From IMG/VR virus record IMGVR_UViG_3300030060_001384, positions 1-50,594 of that record: a stretch of 50,594 bases of DNA. One strand, given 5' to 3'. Both the position numbers and the translations under genes were made by a program. Shown here one piece after another: positions 41,408 through 49,500 of the stretch (positions within the stretch are counted from its first letter, which is position 1; every line of letters begins with the position of its first letter). Source of the DNA: a virus. Below the pieces are notes generated by a model. It was given only the letters and a program-made list of their open reading frames with translations, had not been told where the DNA came from and made no database searches.

Positions 41408-41614
41408 ATGGCCGAAGTTACGATGGAGCGCATACTGAAGTGGAAGATACTCCCCCGTTTGATGATGCTGGGGATGTCGATCTCGGCATGGCGCGTGGTG
41501 GAGTGGTTCATGGGGCTGTCGGACCCGACAAGTCAACAGGCTGCACTTGTAAGTGTGGTGACGGGGGCGATGACGGGAGCGTTCGCAGTGTGGATGGGAC
41601 ATGAGGCAAAGTGA
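41408..41614 (+). CDS. small membrane protein of lysis cassette
   Basis: This 68-aa protein has two hydrophobic segments (LMMLGMSISAWRVVEWF and ALVSVVTGAMTGAFAVWM) and short charged ends. It may be a second holin or antiholin, given its place between the holin candidate and lysozyme. Its stop overlaps the lysozyme start. Confidence 0.6.
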   Translation: MAEVTMERILKWKILPRLMMLGMSISAWRVVEWFMGLSDPTSQQAALVSVVTGAMTGAFAVWMGHEAK

Positions 41615-42132
41615 TGATGAATGCACACAATGTAATTCCTAAAATGAAATACGACATAAATACATTTGTAAACAAGGTTCGCGTACACGAAGGCTTGGTC
41701 CTTACGGTGTACAAGGACACCCTCGGCATCGACACTATTGGTATCGGGCGCAATTTAAAAGACCGAGGAATCAGTAAAGAAGAACTCGATCACATGGACA
41801 TTCCCTCCATGGATGCTGTCTACGAACACGGCATCACAGAAGAGGATGCGTATTATCTTGCCACCAACGACATTGCAATCGTGGAGAAGGAACTAGCACG
41901 GGCCAAGCCCTGTGTGTACGATCTCGACGCTGTGCGGCAACTGATCGTGATGGATATGGCATTCAATATGGGCGTGCCACGCCTCTGCAAATTCAAGAAG
42001 ATGTGGGCTGCTATCGAGGCGAAAGACTTCGACACCGCATCCGTCGAGATGCTCGATTCGCGCTGGGCACGGCAGGTCAAATCACGGGCGACGAAACTCT
42101 CGGACGCCATGAAGACAGGAGAATTCGCATGA
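41611..42132 (+). CDS. T4-type lysozyme (GH24 endolysin)
   Basis: In this 173-aa enzyme the triad fits T4 lysozyme spacing exactly: Glu27 in HEG, Asp36 in YKD and Thr42 in DTIGIGRNL (9 and 6 residues apart). It cleaves peptidoglycan at the end of infection. There is no signal peptide, so the holin is needed. Several nearby ATGs (41611, 41614, 41617) make the exact start uncertain. Confidence 0.9.
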   Translation: MMMNAHNVIPKMKYDINTFVNKVRVHEGLVLTVYKDTLGIDTIGIGRNLKDRGISKEELDHMDIPSMDAVYEHGITEEDAYYLATNDIAIVEKELARAKPCVYDLDAVRQLIVMDMAFNMGVPRLCKFKKMWAAIEAKDFDTASVEMLDSRWARQVKSRATKLSDAMKTGEFA

Positions 42133-42443
42133 GCGAAGCACGAGGAAGACAGGCGCAGGATAGTGCAGAAAAAAGTGTGTTTTCTGGCAGACCGCTAACA
42201 AAAGGTGAAAAACAAGCAGCAGTTGGTCTGATAACAGGCGCAACTGTTGGAGGGATGGCAGGCATAGCTGCTTTAGATATTTCCCAAGATAAAAAGCGAA
42301 GAGAGCGCATTGATAAAGAAGCAAGACGCCGTAACGAAGAAATAAAAAGAAAGTATCGCGGTGGCGGCGGTGGCGGAGGTCTTTACGTGACTCCAGACGC
42401 AGCTACCAAACGAGATGTCACCAAGAGGTTCAAGAAGAACTGA
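42129..42443 (+). CDS. basic protein with one hydrophobic segment (spanin-like?)
   Basis: In this 104-aa protein a hydrophobic stretch (AAVGLITGATVGGMAGIAAL) is followed by a charged coiled-coil-like region (KKRRERIDKEARRRNEEIKR) and a Gly run (GGGGGGG). It follows the lysozyme, where spanins are often encoded, but it lacks a clear lipobox. A membrane-anchored accessory lysis role is possible. Overlaps both neighbours. Confidence 0.5.
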   Translation: MSEARGRQAQDSAEKSVFSGRPLTKGEKQAAVGLITGATVGGMAGIAALDISQDKKRRERIDKEARRRNEEIKRKYRGGGGGGGLYVTPDAATKRDVTKRFKKN

Positions 42444-42631
42444 TGCAAGATAAACCTTCTCGCGGAAGAAAAGCACAGCCTAGTGCAGAAAAACCTGCAA
42501 AACAACCCGGAGTGTATGAGATGCTGCACGACGATAAATATTATATGACAAACCCCCGTCGCGGAGGTGCTGTAGGCACAAAAATGAAAAAAGACCTTGC
42601 TAAAATGCTCGGCATTGTGAGGGACGTTTGA
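42443..42631 (+). CDS. small basic protein
   Basis: This 62-aa protein is rich in Lys, Pro, Gln and Arg (RGRKAQPSAEKPAKQPGVYE) with a Gly/Lys end. No family is recognised. It is coupled to the neighbours by one-base and ATG/TGA overlaps, within the run of small basic late genes. Confidence 0.5.
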   Translation: MQDKPSRGRKAQPSAEKPAKQPGVYEMLHDDKYYMTNPRRGGAVGTKMKKDLAKMLGIVRDV

Positions 42632-42984
42632 TGCCCCTAACAGACAAAGGCAAAAAGATCATGCAATCCATGAAACGCACATACGGGGGACGCAAGGGTG
42701 AACAAGTCTTCTACGCCACACGCAACGCTGGCAAAATCACGGGCGTTGAAAAGAAAGCGCAAGGTGGGACGGCTGGAACGCTTGGCCTCAAGAAAGGCGG
42801 TAAAGCGAAAAGCAAAAGTAGAGTTAATGAAGCTGGCAACTACACTAAGCCCGGAATGAGGAAGCGTATCTTCAACCGTATCAAAGCTGGTGGTAAGGGC
42901 GGACGCCCGGGACAGTGGTCGGCGCGTAAAGCCCAGATGCTTGCGTCAGCCTACAAAAAAGCAGGGGGCGGTTACAAAGACTAA
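42631..42984 (+). CDS. DUF5872-like basic protein
   Basis: In this 117-aa protein the N-terminal half (PLTDKGKKIMQSMKRTYGGR, then EQVFYATRNAGKITGVEK) and the C-terminal block (NYTKPGMRKRIFNRIKAGGK, GGRPGQWSARKAQ, YKKAGGGYKD) match proteins I remember from cyanophages and other marine phages. The C-terminal block is DUF5872-like. It is very basic and perhaps binds nucleic acid. Function unknown. ATG 42631 overlaps the preceding stop. Confidence 0.7.
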   Translation: MPLTDKGKKIMQSMKRTYGGRKGEQVFYATRNAGKITGVEKKAQGGTAGTLGLKKGGKAKSKSRVNEAGNYTKPGMRKRIFNRIKAGGKGGRPGQWSARKAQMLASAYKKAGGGYKD

Positions 42985-43172
42985 TGAAGCATGTCTTTCT
43001 CCTGTTTGTCTTTCTTGGCACAGGAGAGGACAAACGTCAAGTCAGTAGTGACATGTACTTCCGTGACTTAAACGAGTGCGTGTGGTTTGCACAAAAGCTC
43101 CACAAACAAGGAGAGAAGGTGACGGCATATTGCCTGCCTAAATTAGTTGATGAAAGTGTACGAGTCTACTGA
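42984..43172 (+). CDS. small exported-type cysteine-pair protein
   Basis: This 62-aa protein has a hydrophobic N-terminus (VFLLFVFLG), Cys at 32 (FRDLNEC) and 50 (TAYC). It shares layout with the proteins at 12671-12880 and 23227-23427. It is likely exported or membrane-tethered, with a possible disulfide. It overlaps both neighbouring genes by one base. Confidence 0.55.
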   Translation: MKHVFLLFVFLGTGEDKRQVSSDMYFRDLNECVWFAQKLHKQGEKVTAYCLPKLVDESVRVY

Positions 43173-43603
43173 TGCTTGCCGAACTTGCTGCTGCCAACGC
43201 TGCCTTTGCCGTGATCAAGACGGCTGTCCAGAATGGCAAGGACATAGCCGCTGCAGGGAGCGCGATTGCTAACTTTGTGGGCGCAAAGGAAGACCTGCAA
43301 CGCAAGGCAAGTAAGAAGGGCAACGGATCAGACTTAGAAGAGTTCATGGCTCTGGAACAAATACGGGAACAAGAAGAACAACTAAAACAGATTATGATAT
43401 ATGCTGGACGGCCCGGACTGTGGGGTGACTGGCAACGCTTCCAAGCAAAGGCACGGACAGCACGAAGAGAGGCAGAAATAGCAGCAGCCAAGCGTCGTAG
43501 AAAGATAATGGACTGGACTCTGATCACAGTAATATCGGCAGCACTCTTGGCAACACTCGTAGGATTTATCTTTTTACTGATGCACCATCAGGGCAAGTTA
43601 TAG
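43172..43603 (+). CDS. conserved marine phage protein with C-terminal membrane anchor
   Basis: This 143-aa protein begins MLAELAAANAAFAVIKTAVQ, has an acidic/Gln-rich helix (LEEFMALEQIREQEEQLKQI), the block IYAGRPGLWGDWQRFQAKAR, and a hydrophobic C-terminal span (LITVISAALLATLVGFIFLL). I remember a close pattern from cyanophage and other marine phage genomes; its role is not established. A spanin-like or virion membrane role is possible. Confidence 0.65.
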   Translation: MLAELAAANAAFAVIKTAVQNGKDIAAAGSAIANFVGAKEDLQRKASKKGNGSDLEEFMALEQIREQEEQLKQIMIYAGRPGLWGDWQRFQAKARTARREAEIAAAKRRRKIMDWTLITVISAALLATLVGFIFLLMHHQGKL

Positions 43604-43612
43604 TGAGGGACA

Positions 43613-43864
43613 ATGCGTAACTTAGCAATACAGGCATTACAGCATAAATATCAGGCGGAGATGGCAGATGCAGAGTTTGTATTCCAAATTTATCTGGACA
43701 AGCCGGTGGGTATTGGTGAACATCCGGGTCTGCTGGAGGAGATGGACGCGGCGCTTACGAAATGGGGTGACGCGCAAGACAAACTAGCTGCACTCGCTAC
43801 TTTGACAATGGAGATAGAAGATGGCACTGAAAAAGAGCCAACGCTCTTTGAAGAGTTGGACTAA
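43613..43864 (+). CDS. small acidic helical protein
   Basis: This 83-aa acidic, helical protein (NLAIQALQHKYQAEMADAEF) contains one loop with VGIGEHPG. Its end overlaps the next gene by 44 nt. No recognised domain. It is probably co-expressed with the tail genes that follow. Confidence 0.55.
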   Translation: MRNLAIQALQHKYQAEMADAEFVFQIYLDKPVGIGEHPGLLEEMDAALTKWGDAQDKLAALATLTMEIEDGTEKEPTLFEELD

Positions 43865-44081
43865 GCAGAAGTGGCGCACGAAGAGTGGCAAACCGTCCAC
43901 GCAGGGTCCAAAGGCAACCGGGGAGCGATATCTACCGTCTGCAGCTATCAAGGCGCTCTCGTCGAAGGAGTATGCGGCTACCACAAGAGCCAAAAGGAAA
44001 GCTACTCGCGCCGGTAAACAGGTGGCGAAGCAGCCTAAGAAAATAGCAAAGAAGACCCGCGCATATCGCAAGGTACGATAG
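43821..44081 (+). CDS. conserved basic marine phage protein
   Basis: In this 86-aa basic protein the blocks MALKKSQRSLKSWTKQKWR, SGKPSTQGPKATGERYLP and SSKEYAATTRAKRK are strongly reminiscent of a family I recall from cyanophages and pelagic phages. GGAGATAGAAG precedes the ATG. It is likely a nucleic-acid binding or virion protein, but no biochemical data are known to me. Overlaps the previous gene by 44 nt. Confidence 0.7.
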   Translation: MALKKSQRSLKSWTKQKWRTKSGKPSTQGPKATGERYLPSAAIKALSSKEYAATTRAKRKATRAGKQVAKQPKKIAKKTRAYRKVR

Positions 44082-44744
44082 ATGACATTTCTAGAACTTA
44101 TCAATGCTGTGTTACGAGAGATCAATGAAGTGGAAATTACCACAGTTTCTTCGACACGCGGTATCCAAACGTCAGTCAAAGACTTCATCAACAAGTCACA
44201 GCGAGACATTATCAACTCCGAAGTTGAGTGGCCGTTTACTGTTGTTAATCAGTCTTTTACGACTACTGCGGGAACAGGAGAGTATTCCCGAGAGTCAGAT
44301 GCAAAGACTGTCGACTATGATAGTTTTACTGTACAAGAGTCCGCATCCACGGCGGAAAAACAACTGAAGTACCTGTCATTCAACGAGTATCTGGAGCGGC
44401 GCAACGAGGCAGACACCAACCCCGACACGGGGTCTCGTGCGTTGCCCGAGTTTGTCTACAAGACTCCTGATCAAAAAATTGGTCTGTCTCCGGTGCCTGA
44501 TGTATCAACGTATACAGTCAGGTATTACTACTATCAAACCACATCAGATTTGGTCAACAACACTGACGTATCTGTCATACCCGAACGCTTTCACGATGTG
44601 ATAGTCAACCGCGCTCGTTACTACACCCACATGCTTCGCTCTGATATTCAATTTGCGCAGCTTGCTGATAGAGATTACAAGGAAGGATTGCTTCGCTTGC
44701 GTGTAGAACTAATCAACCGTAAGGACTACATGAGGGCCGTCTAA
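44082..44744 (+). CDS. tail tubular protein A / head-tail adaptor (T7 gp11-like)
   Basis: This 220-aa protein begins MTFLELINAVLREINE and continues through INKSQRDIINSEVEWPF, then a beta-rich part, ending in RVELINRKDYMRAV. This helix-beta pattern is that of podovirus adaptor/tail tubular A proteins, which join portal and nozzle. It lies directly before the large nozzle gene with a one-base overlap, the standard order. Confidence 0.75.
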   Translation: MTFLELINAVLREINEVEITTVSSTRGIQTSVKDFINKSQRDIINSEVEWPFTVVNQSFTTTAGTGEYSRESDAKTVDYDSFTVQESASTAEKQLKYLSFNEYLERRNEADTNPDTGSRALPEFVYKTPDQKIGLSPVPDVSTYTVRYYYYQTTSDLVNNTDVSVIPERFHDVIVNRARYYTHMLRSDIQFAQLADRDYKEGLLRLRVELINRKDYMRAV

Positions 44745-46267
44745 TGCCAGATACTTCGCTACTTAGTCCGTTTGTTGTGAGGTTAGGCGGCGGTTTGGTG
44801 CTTGATAAGGATGCCTTTACCCTACCCCCCGGTGCAGCTACACAGTTGCAAAACTTTGAACCTGACATCAACGGCGGATATCGCCGCATCAACGGGTTCG
44901 CTAAGTTCAACTCGAACATCATACCGCAGACTAGCGCGTCCACTGAAAAGGTTCTTGGCGTGCATATCTACAAAGATCAGGTTCTTGCTGCACGTGGTGA
45001 AAAGGTATTCAAGGGCGGCGCAACCGGATCGTGGACAGAGATAGATTCAGGCCGCACCAGCGCCGGACGATATAACTTCGTCAACTTCAACTTTGACGGC
45101 ACAGACAAGGTCGTCTTTGTAGACGGCGCAAACCTTGCGTCGGTCTTCAATAATAGCAGTATCACTGACGTAAGTGCCAGTGGCAGACCAGCAGACCCCG
45201 CGTTTGTCGAAGTATTCCGAAGCCATGTGTTCTATGCGGGTATGTCTGCAAGTCCACAAGAACTTATTTTTAGTGTGCCGTTTGACGAGGATAATTTCAC
45301 AGGCGGTAGCGGCGCAGGGTCAATCAAGGTTGACGGCATCATCAAGGGCATCAAGGTCTTCCGTGAAAGCCTCTTTGTTTTTTGCGAAGACTCTATCTTC
45401 AAGATCACGGGTTCGAGTTCGTCAGACTTTGCAGTCGTGCCGGTCACACGAAAGATTGGTTGTGTAGACGGCTTCAGCATCCAAGAGATATCAGGTGACA
45501 TTGTTTACCTTGCACCTGACGGATTACGCACAATTGCAGGTACGGAAAGAATCGGTGACGTTGAGCTTGGCACCGTGTCAAAACAGATACAGCCTCGCCT
45601 AGAAAATGTGTCCACGGAAAGAATGTCCTCTCTAGTTATCCGAGGAAAGACGCAGTATCGTCTATTTTTCCCCACGGACGCACAGGCAGCATCGTCGGCT
45701 CTTGGCATAATCGGAGTTATCAAAGCTGGCACAGAAGGCGGCATAGGTTGGGAGTACGCTGATCTCAAGGGCATCAAACCCGCCTGTTGTGCATCCGGCT
45801 TTATCAGCGGAGTCGAGACAATCTTGCACGGAGGGTACGACGGCTACATCCACAAGCAAGAGTCAGGCAACACTTTTGACGGTACTAATATAGGCGCAAT
45901 ATATCGCTCCCCCGACTACACGATGGGAGATGCTGGTATCCGCAAGTTGATGCAGCGAATCATCTGGAACTATGACAACGACGGCGCAGTCAATTCTAAA
46001 TTTCGTATTCGCTACGATTTTAGTTCAGCAGATGTACCCCAGCCAGCAGAATACGATCTGACCACTGGATCGGCAATCGCACTATACGGTTTGGCCGCAT
46101 CAACATACGGCACTGCAGTGTATGGATCATCGGGCACACCGCTCGTACGACAGAGTGTTGAGGGTGGCGGATTCACAGTAGCAGTGCGCTTAGATGATAC
46201 ACAAGGCGCAGCCCCCATATCAGTCAAGGGGTATCAATTAGAATTTACTCCGGGAGGGAGGAGATAA
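44744..46267 (+). CDS. tail nozzle/stabilisation protein (tail tubular B-like)
   Basis: This 507-aa protein has beta-propeller-like repeats (VLGVHIYKDQVLAARG, YNFVNFNFDGTDKVVFVDG, GIKVFRESLFVFCEDS). It begins with LGGGLVLDKDAFTLPPGAA and a block GGYRRINGFAKF, as in podovirus stabilisation or nozzle proteins. It probably forms the tail tip below the adaptor and holds the DNA in. The order adaptor-nozzle-fibres supports the assignment. Confidence 0.75.
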   Translation: MPDTSLLSPFVVRLGGGLVLDKDAFTLPPGAATQLQNFEPDINGGYRRINGFAKFNSNIIPQTSASTEKVLGVHIYKDQVLAARGEKVFKGGATGSWTEIDSGRTSAGRYNFVNFNFDGTDKVVFVDGANLASVFNNSSITDVSASGRPADPAFVEVFRSHVFYAGMSASPQELIFSVPFDEDNFTGGSGAGSIKVDGIIKGIKVFRESLFVFCEDSIFKITGSSSSDFAVVPVTRKIGCVDGFSIQEISGDIVYLAPDGLRTIAGTERIGDVELGTVSKQIQPRLENVSTERMSSLVIRGKTQYRLFFPTDAQAASSALGIIGVIKAGTEGGIGWEYADLKGIKPACCASGFISGVETILHGGYDGYIHKQESGNTFDGTNIGAIYRSPDYTMGDAGIRKLMQRIIWNYDNDGAVNSKFRIRYDFSSADVPQPAEYDLTTGSAIALYGLAASTYGTAVYGSSGTPLVRQSVEGGGFTVAVRLDDTQGAAPISVKGYQLEFTPGGRR

Positions 46268-46270
46268 CAC

Positions 46271-48262
46271 ATGGCAGGTTACACTAGACAGTCGTCTTAC
46301 TCTGACGGCGATACTATCACCGCCGCACACAGTAACAACGAATTTGATCAGGTTCTTGCTGCGTTTAACAATTCCAGCGGCCACAAGCACGATGGCACGG
46401 CAGCAGAGGGTCCGGTCATCGGACTCATTGGTGATCCGGGCGAAACCACGCCGAAGAACAAGGTCGTTGTTGACAATCCTAACAATCAGATCGAAGTCAG
46501 TATCGACGTATCGGGTACGTCCACAGAACAGGTTGTCTTCAAGGACGGCGTAATTGAGCCAACAACCGACAACGACATCGATCTCGGTTCGTCGAGCAAG
46601 CAGTTCAAAGACCTACACATAAACGGCACTGCCAACATTGACAGCTTGGCTGCGGACACAGCCAATATCGACGGCGGCTCTATCGACGGCGCAACGCTCG
46701 GCACGAACAGCGCAATCACGCAGGCCGTCATCGACAACGTCAACATCAACGGCGCAACCATCGGACACACTGACGACACAGACCTGATGACCCTCGCATC
46801 GGGCGTCCTGACTGTCGCTGGCGAAGTGTCGATGACAACCCTCGACATCGGTGGCACAAACGTGACTGCCACTGCCGCAGAACTCAACCTGATGGACGGC
46901 GGTACGTCTGCAGGCACAACAGCCGTAGCGGGTAGCGATGGCATCGTAACCAACGACGCTGGCACGATGCGTCAGACTACGGTCGATACCTTCGACACGT
47001 ATCTCGCCGCAACTACAAAGACCCTGACAAACAAGACACTCGATGCTGATAACAACACAGTGTCGAACCTCGAAGTAGACAACCTCAAGTCGGGCGTCCT
47101 TGACACGGACTTGTCGAGTGTTGCTGGCACGGACACCACCCTCGCATCGGCCAAAGCCATCAAGGCATACGTGGACAGTCAAGTTCAGTCTGCAGATACA
47201 ATCGAAGAACTGAACGACACAAACATCTCGTCGCTTGCGTCGGGTCACATCCTGATCTACGACGGCTCTGACAGCTTTGACAACAAAGCCATTTCCGGTG
47301 ACGTTACACTCGCTTCTACGGGTGCTGTGACGATTGCTAACGATGCCGTCGAAACAGCGATGGTCAACGAGAACGTCGTCAGCGGTCAGACTGCAATCAC
47401 CTCCGGCGATGTCAACATCACCAACGACACGCTTCTCTTGCACGACGCAGATGCCAGTGCCCTGAAGAAGGTCACAGTCACTAACCTGATTTCTAGTGCC
47501 GGTGGCTTGACGGAGGTCGTAGCTGATACTAGCCCACAACTTGGTGGCAACCTCGACGTAAACGGCAACGACATTGTATCCACGTCGAATGGTAATATCG
47601 ACATCCTGCCCAACGGTTCTGGTGTAGTCAACCTCGACGGCAACGGCTCATCGGGTGGTGTGTCTATCTCTGACGGTCTTGTCGACATTCGCACTGGTAC
47701 GGGTTCACGTTCGCAGGTCAAGTTTTACTGCGAGTCGAGTAACGCACACGCACAGACTGTCCAGCCGCAACCACATTCCGCAGGTGTAACAAATACCCTG
47801 ACACTTCCTGCCGGTGGTGATCAAGAAATCGTCGGTGCGTCTGCTACCCAGACCCTGACCAACAAAACCATCGATGCCAGTCAGTTGTCCGGCACCGTTG
47901 CGAACGCACGTCTAGACGCAGACCTACAAGCACTTGCGGGTCTGACATCTGCAGCGGACAAGGGCATCCAGTTTACCGGCTCTGGTTCTGCGGCGACGTA
48001 CGATCTCACGGCAGCAGGTAAGGCGCTGCTCGACGACGCCGACGCAGCAGCACAGCGTACGACTCTTGGGCTTGGCACTGCAGCGGTTGCTGCCACAGGT
48101 ATCAGCAACGGCAACGTAGCCGTGTTCACTAGCGGTGTTGCTGACGACGACTTCTTGCGTGTCAACGGCACGTCTATCGAGGGTAGGTCCGCATCGGAGG
48201 TCGCGTCGGACATCGGTGCGGCTACTGCCGGTTTTGCAGTCGCGATGGCGATTGCGCTTTGA
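46271..48262 (+). CDS. long tail fibre protein
   Basis: This 663-aa, Asp/Thr/Ser/Gly-rich, repetitive protein has an N-terminal part with [15 protein letters not shown], then fibrous beta repeats ([27 protein letters not shown]) including two TLTNKT(L/I)DA units and an ATAAELN motif found in many phage fibres. The C-terminus is Ala/Gly-rich with [20 protein letters not shown]. No chaperone domain is seen here. A promoter follows immediately, so distal fibre genes can be expressed separately. Confidence 0.8.
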   Translation: MAGYTRQSSYSDGDTITAAHSNNEFDQVLAAFNNSSGHKHDGTAAEGPVIGLIGDPGETTPKNKVVVDNPNNQIEVSIDVSGTSTEQVVFKDGVIEPTTDNDIDLGSSSKQFKDLHINGTANIDSLAADTANIDGGSIDGATLGTNSAITQAVIDNVNINGATIGHTDDTDLMTLASGVLTVAGEVSMTTLDIGGTNVTATAAELNLMDGGTSAGTTAVAGSDGIVTNDAGTMRQTTVDTFDTYLAATTKTLTNKTLDADNNTVSNLEVDNLKSGVLDTDLSSVAGTDTTLASAKAIKAYVDSQVQSADTIEELNDTNISSLASGHILIYDGSDSFDNKAISGDVTLASTGAVTIANDAVETAMVNENVVSGQTAITSGDVNITNDTLLLHDADASALKKVTVTNLISSAGGLTEVVADTSPQLGGNLDVNGNDIVSTSNGNIDILPNGSGVVNLDGNGSSGGVSISDGLVDIRTGTGSRSQVKFYCESSNAHAQTVQPQPHSAGVTNTLTLPAGGDQEIVGASATQTLTNKTIDASQLSGTVANARLDADLQALAGLTSAADKGIQFTGSGSAATYDLTAAGKALLDDADAAAQRTTLGLGTAAVAATGISNGNVAVFTSGVADDDFLRVNGTSIEGRSASEVASDIGAATAGFAVAMAIAL

Positions 48263-48263
48263 C

Positions 48264-48292
48264 TTGACTAGATAATATTATTGCTGTATAAT
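48264..48292 (+). promoter_or_regulatory. sigma70-type promoter for distal fibre genes
   Basis: TTGACT (48264-48269) and a perfect TATAAT (48287-48292) are separated by 17 nt, starting two bases after the long fibre stop. A start near 48299 would give a leader of about 14 nt before the ATG at 48313. It would boost the distal fibre cluster and, if read-through occurs, the genes at 40-12468. Confidence 0.7.
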
Positions 48293-48312
48293 ACAGTGAT
48301 GAAGGAGAGGTA

Positions 48313-48645
48313 ATGGCACAGGATTTTGAAAGAAACATTGCACGTAACGTCGGAACAAGTGAGGTCGTTCTACGCACCGCAAACTCCGACGATGCAATTG
48401 TTGGTATCAATATCGCTAATGTTACAACTAGCCAAATCTTAATGGATGTGTACATCACTGGCGCAGGTGCCACTGATGACTACTACATCATTAAGGATGC
48501 CCCGATTCCAGTAGGTTCAGCCCTACAGGTCTTGGATGGTGGTGCAAAGATTGTAATGCAATCCGGCGATATACTTAACGTACAGAGTGATACCGCAAGC
48601 AGTGCAGATGTTTGGGTCTCTGTAGTTGACGCAATCAGCACGTAA
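48313..48645 (+). CDS. small beta-rich tail-associated protein
   Basis: This 110-aa protein (MAQDFERNIARNVGTSEVVL ... AIVGINIANVTTSQILMDV) is beta-rich with a short ordered fold. AAGGAGAGG precedes the ATG by about 4 nt. Similar proteins lie among fibre genes of marine phages, in my memory. Likely a virion tail or baseplate-like accessory, but unproven. Confidence 0.6.
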   Translation: MAQDFERNIARNVGTSEVVLRTANSDDAIVGINIANVTTSQILMDVYITGAGATDDYYIIKDAPIPVGSALQVLDGGAKIVMQSGDILNVQSDTASSADVWVSVVDAIST

Positions 48646-48655
48646 GGAATAACAG

Positions 48656-49105
48656 ATGCCATACATAGGTCAAAAAGTTCCGGGGTCTTATCAGGCTACG
48701 AAAGCTGTCCAGCGTTTCAACGGCGATGGCAGTGACACTACGTTTACCCTGACCACCACAGTCTCTTCTGTGCAAGACGTGCTGGTATCGGTGGACGGCG
48801 TAGTGCAGGATACCTCTGCGTACACAATCCCTGACGGCACGACACTCACCTTCACTGCTGCCCCGTCGAGTGGCACAGGCAACATCTTTGTAAATTACCT
48901 TGCACCCCAAGCGGGTACGATTGTGCCACCCGCAGAGAACAAAGGCAACTTCAAGGGCGGTGGTCTGTTCCGTACCAACGCACAGTCGTTGACTGCTGAC
49001 ACAACCATCCTTGCAACTGAGAACGCAAACGTGACAGGCCCGTTTACCGTAGCCAGCGGTGTGACCCTGACCGTTGAAAGCGGCGGGACATTGGTGACGC
49101 TATGA
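48656..49105 (+). CDS. fibre-type beta protein
   Basis: In this 149-aa protein the N-terminal QRFNGDGSDTTFTLTTTV and VQDVLVSVDGVVQDTSAYTI pattern is typical of phage tail fibre adaptor domains. It is followed by a Gly/Pro segment (GNFKGGGLFRTN) and a Thr/Val-rich C-terminus. It may connect fibres to the tail or be a short fibre itself. It overlaps the next gene by 4 nt (ATGA). Confidence 0.65.
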   Translation: MPYIGQKVPGSYQATKAVQRFNGDGSDTTFTLTTTVSSVQDVLVSVDGVVQDTSAYTIPDGTTLTFTAAPSSGTGNIFVNYLAPQAGTIVPPAENKGNFKGGGLFRTNAQSLTADTTILATENANVTGPFTVASGVTLTVESGGTLVTL

Positions 49106-49500
49106 GTACGCTGAAGGCAGATACCATCCAAAGCACCAGCGGCGGTGCGGCTACGCTGACGAAGCAACAGGCAGCGAAGATATGGTCTAACTTTGACGGC
49201 ACCACCAGCGGTATTACTCCTCGTGATAGCTTCAATGTATCAAGCGTTGGAGACACAAACACCGGCACTTACACAATCAATCACACAAACGCCATGTCAA
49301 ACAATGACTACTGTGCTGCTTTGATGGGGCGTATGCAAAGAGGCACAAGCAACAGTGGTGCTGCAAACGGGATTGACTCATCAGATGGTGACTCAACTGT
49401 TTTAACAACCAGTCACATATTAGCTTACATCAATGTTGCAACCACCAACGATGCTGATGTGCCTATTGGTGGGTCAATGGTGATGGGAGACCTCGCATGA
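49102..49500 (+). CDS. short tail-fibre/receptor-binding cassette protein
   Basis: This 132-aa member of the cassette family begins STLKADTIQSTSGGAATL and ends MVMGDLA, the same start and end signatures as the genes at 40, 432 and 50321. The middle differs from the other copies. Its last codons are the border repeat that provides the ribosome-binding site of the S74 fibre gene. Confidence 0.65.
   Translation: MSTLKADTIQSTSGGAATLTKQQAAKIWSNFDGTTSGITPRDSFNVSSVGDTNTGTYTINHTNAMSNNDYCAALMGRMQRGTSNSGAANGIDSSDGDSTVLTTSHILAYINVATTNDADVPIGGSMVMGDLA
49486..49498 (+). repeat. 13-bp fibre-cassette border repeat, copy 4
   Basis: This is an exact copy of GGAGACCTCGCAT between the short fibre gene and the S74-type fibre gene, about 50 kb from copies 1-3 in window coordinates but adjacent to them if the genome is circular. 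Confidence 0.85.

Noticed and set aside
46613-47539. 308-codon open frame on the minus strand opposite the long tail fibre gene
   Set aside because: It mirrors the codon bias of a confident fibre gene. The product is Cys/Val/Arg-rich without any motif and has no ribosome-binding site or co-directional neighbours.
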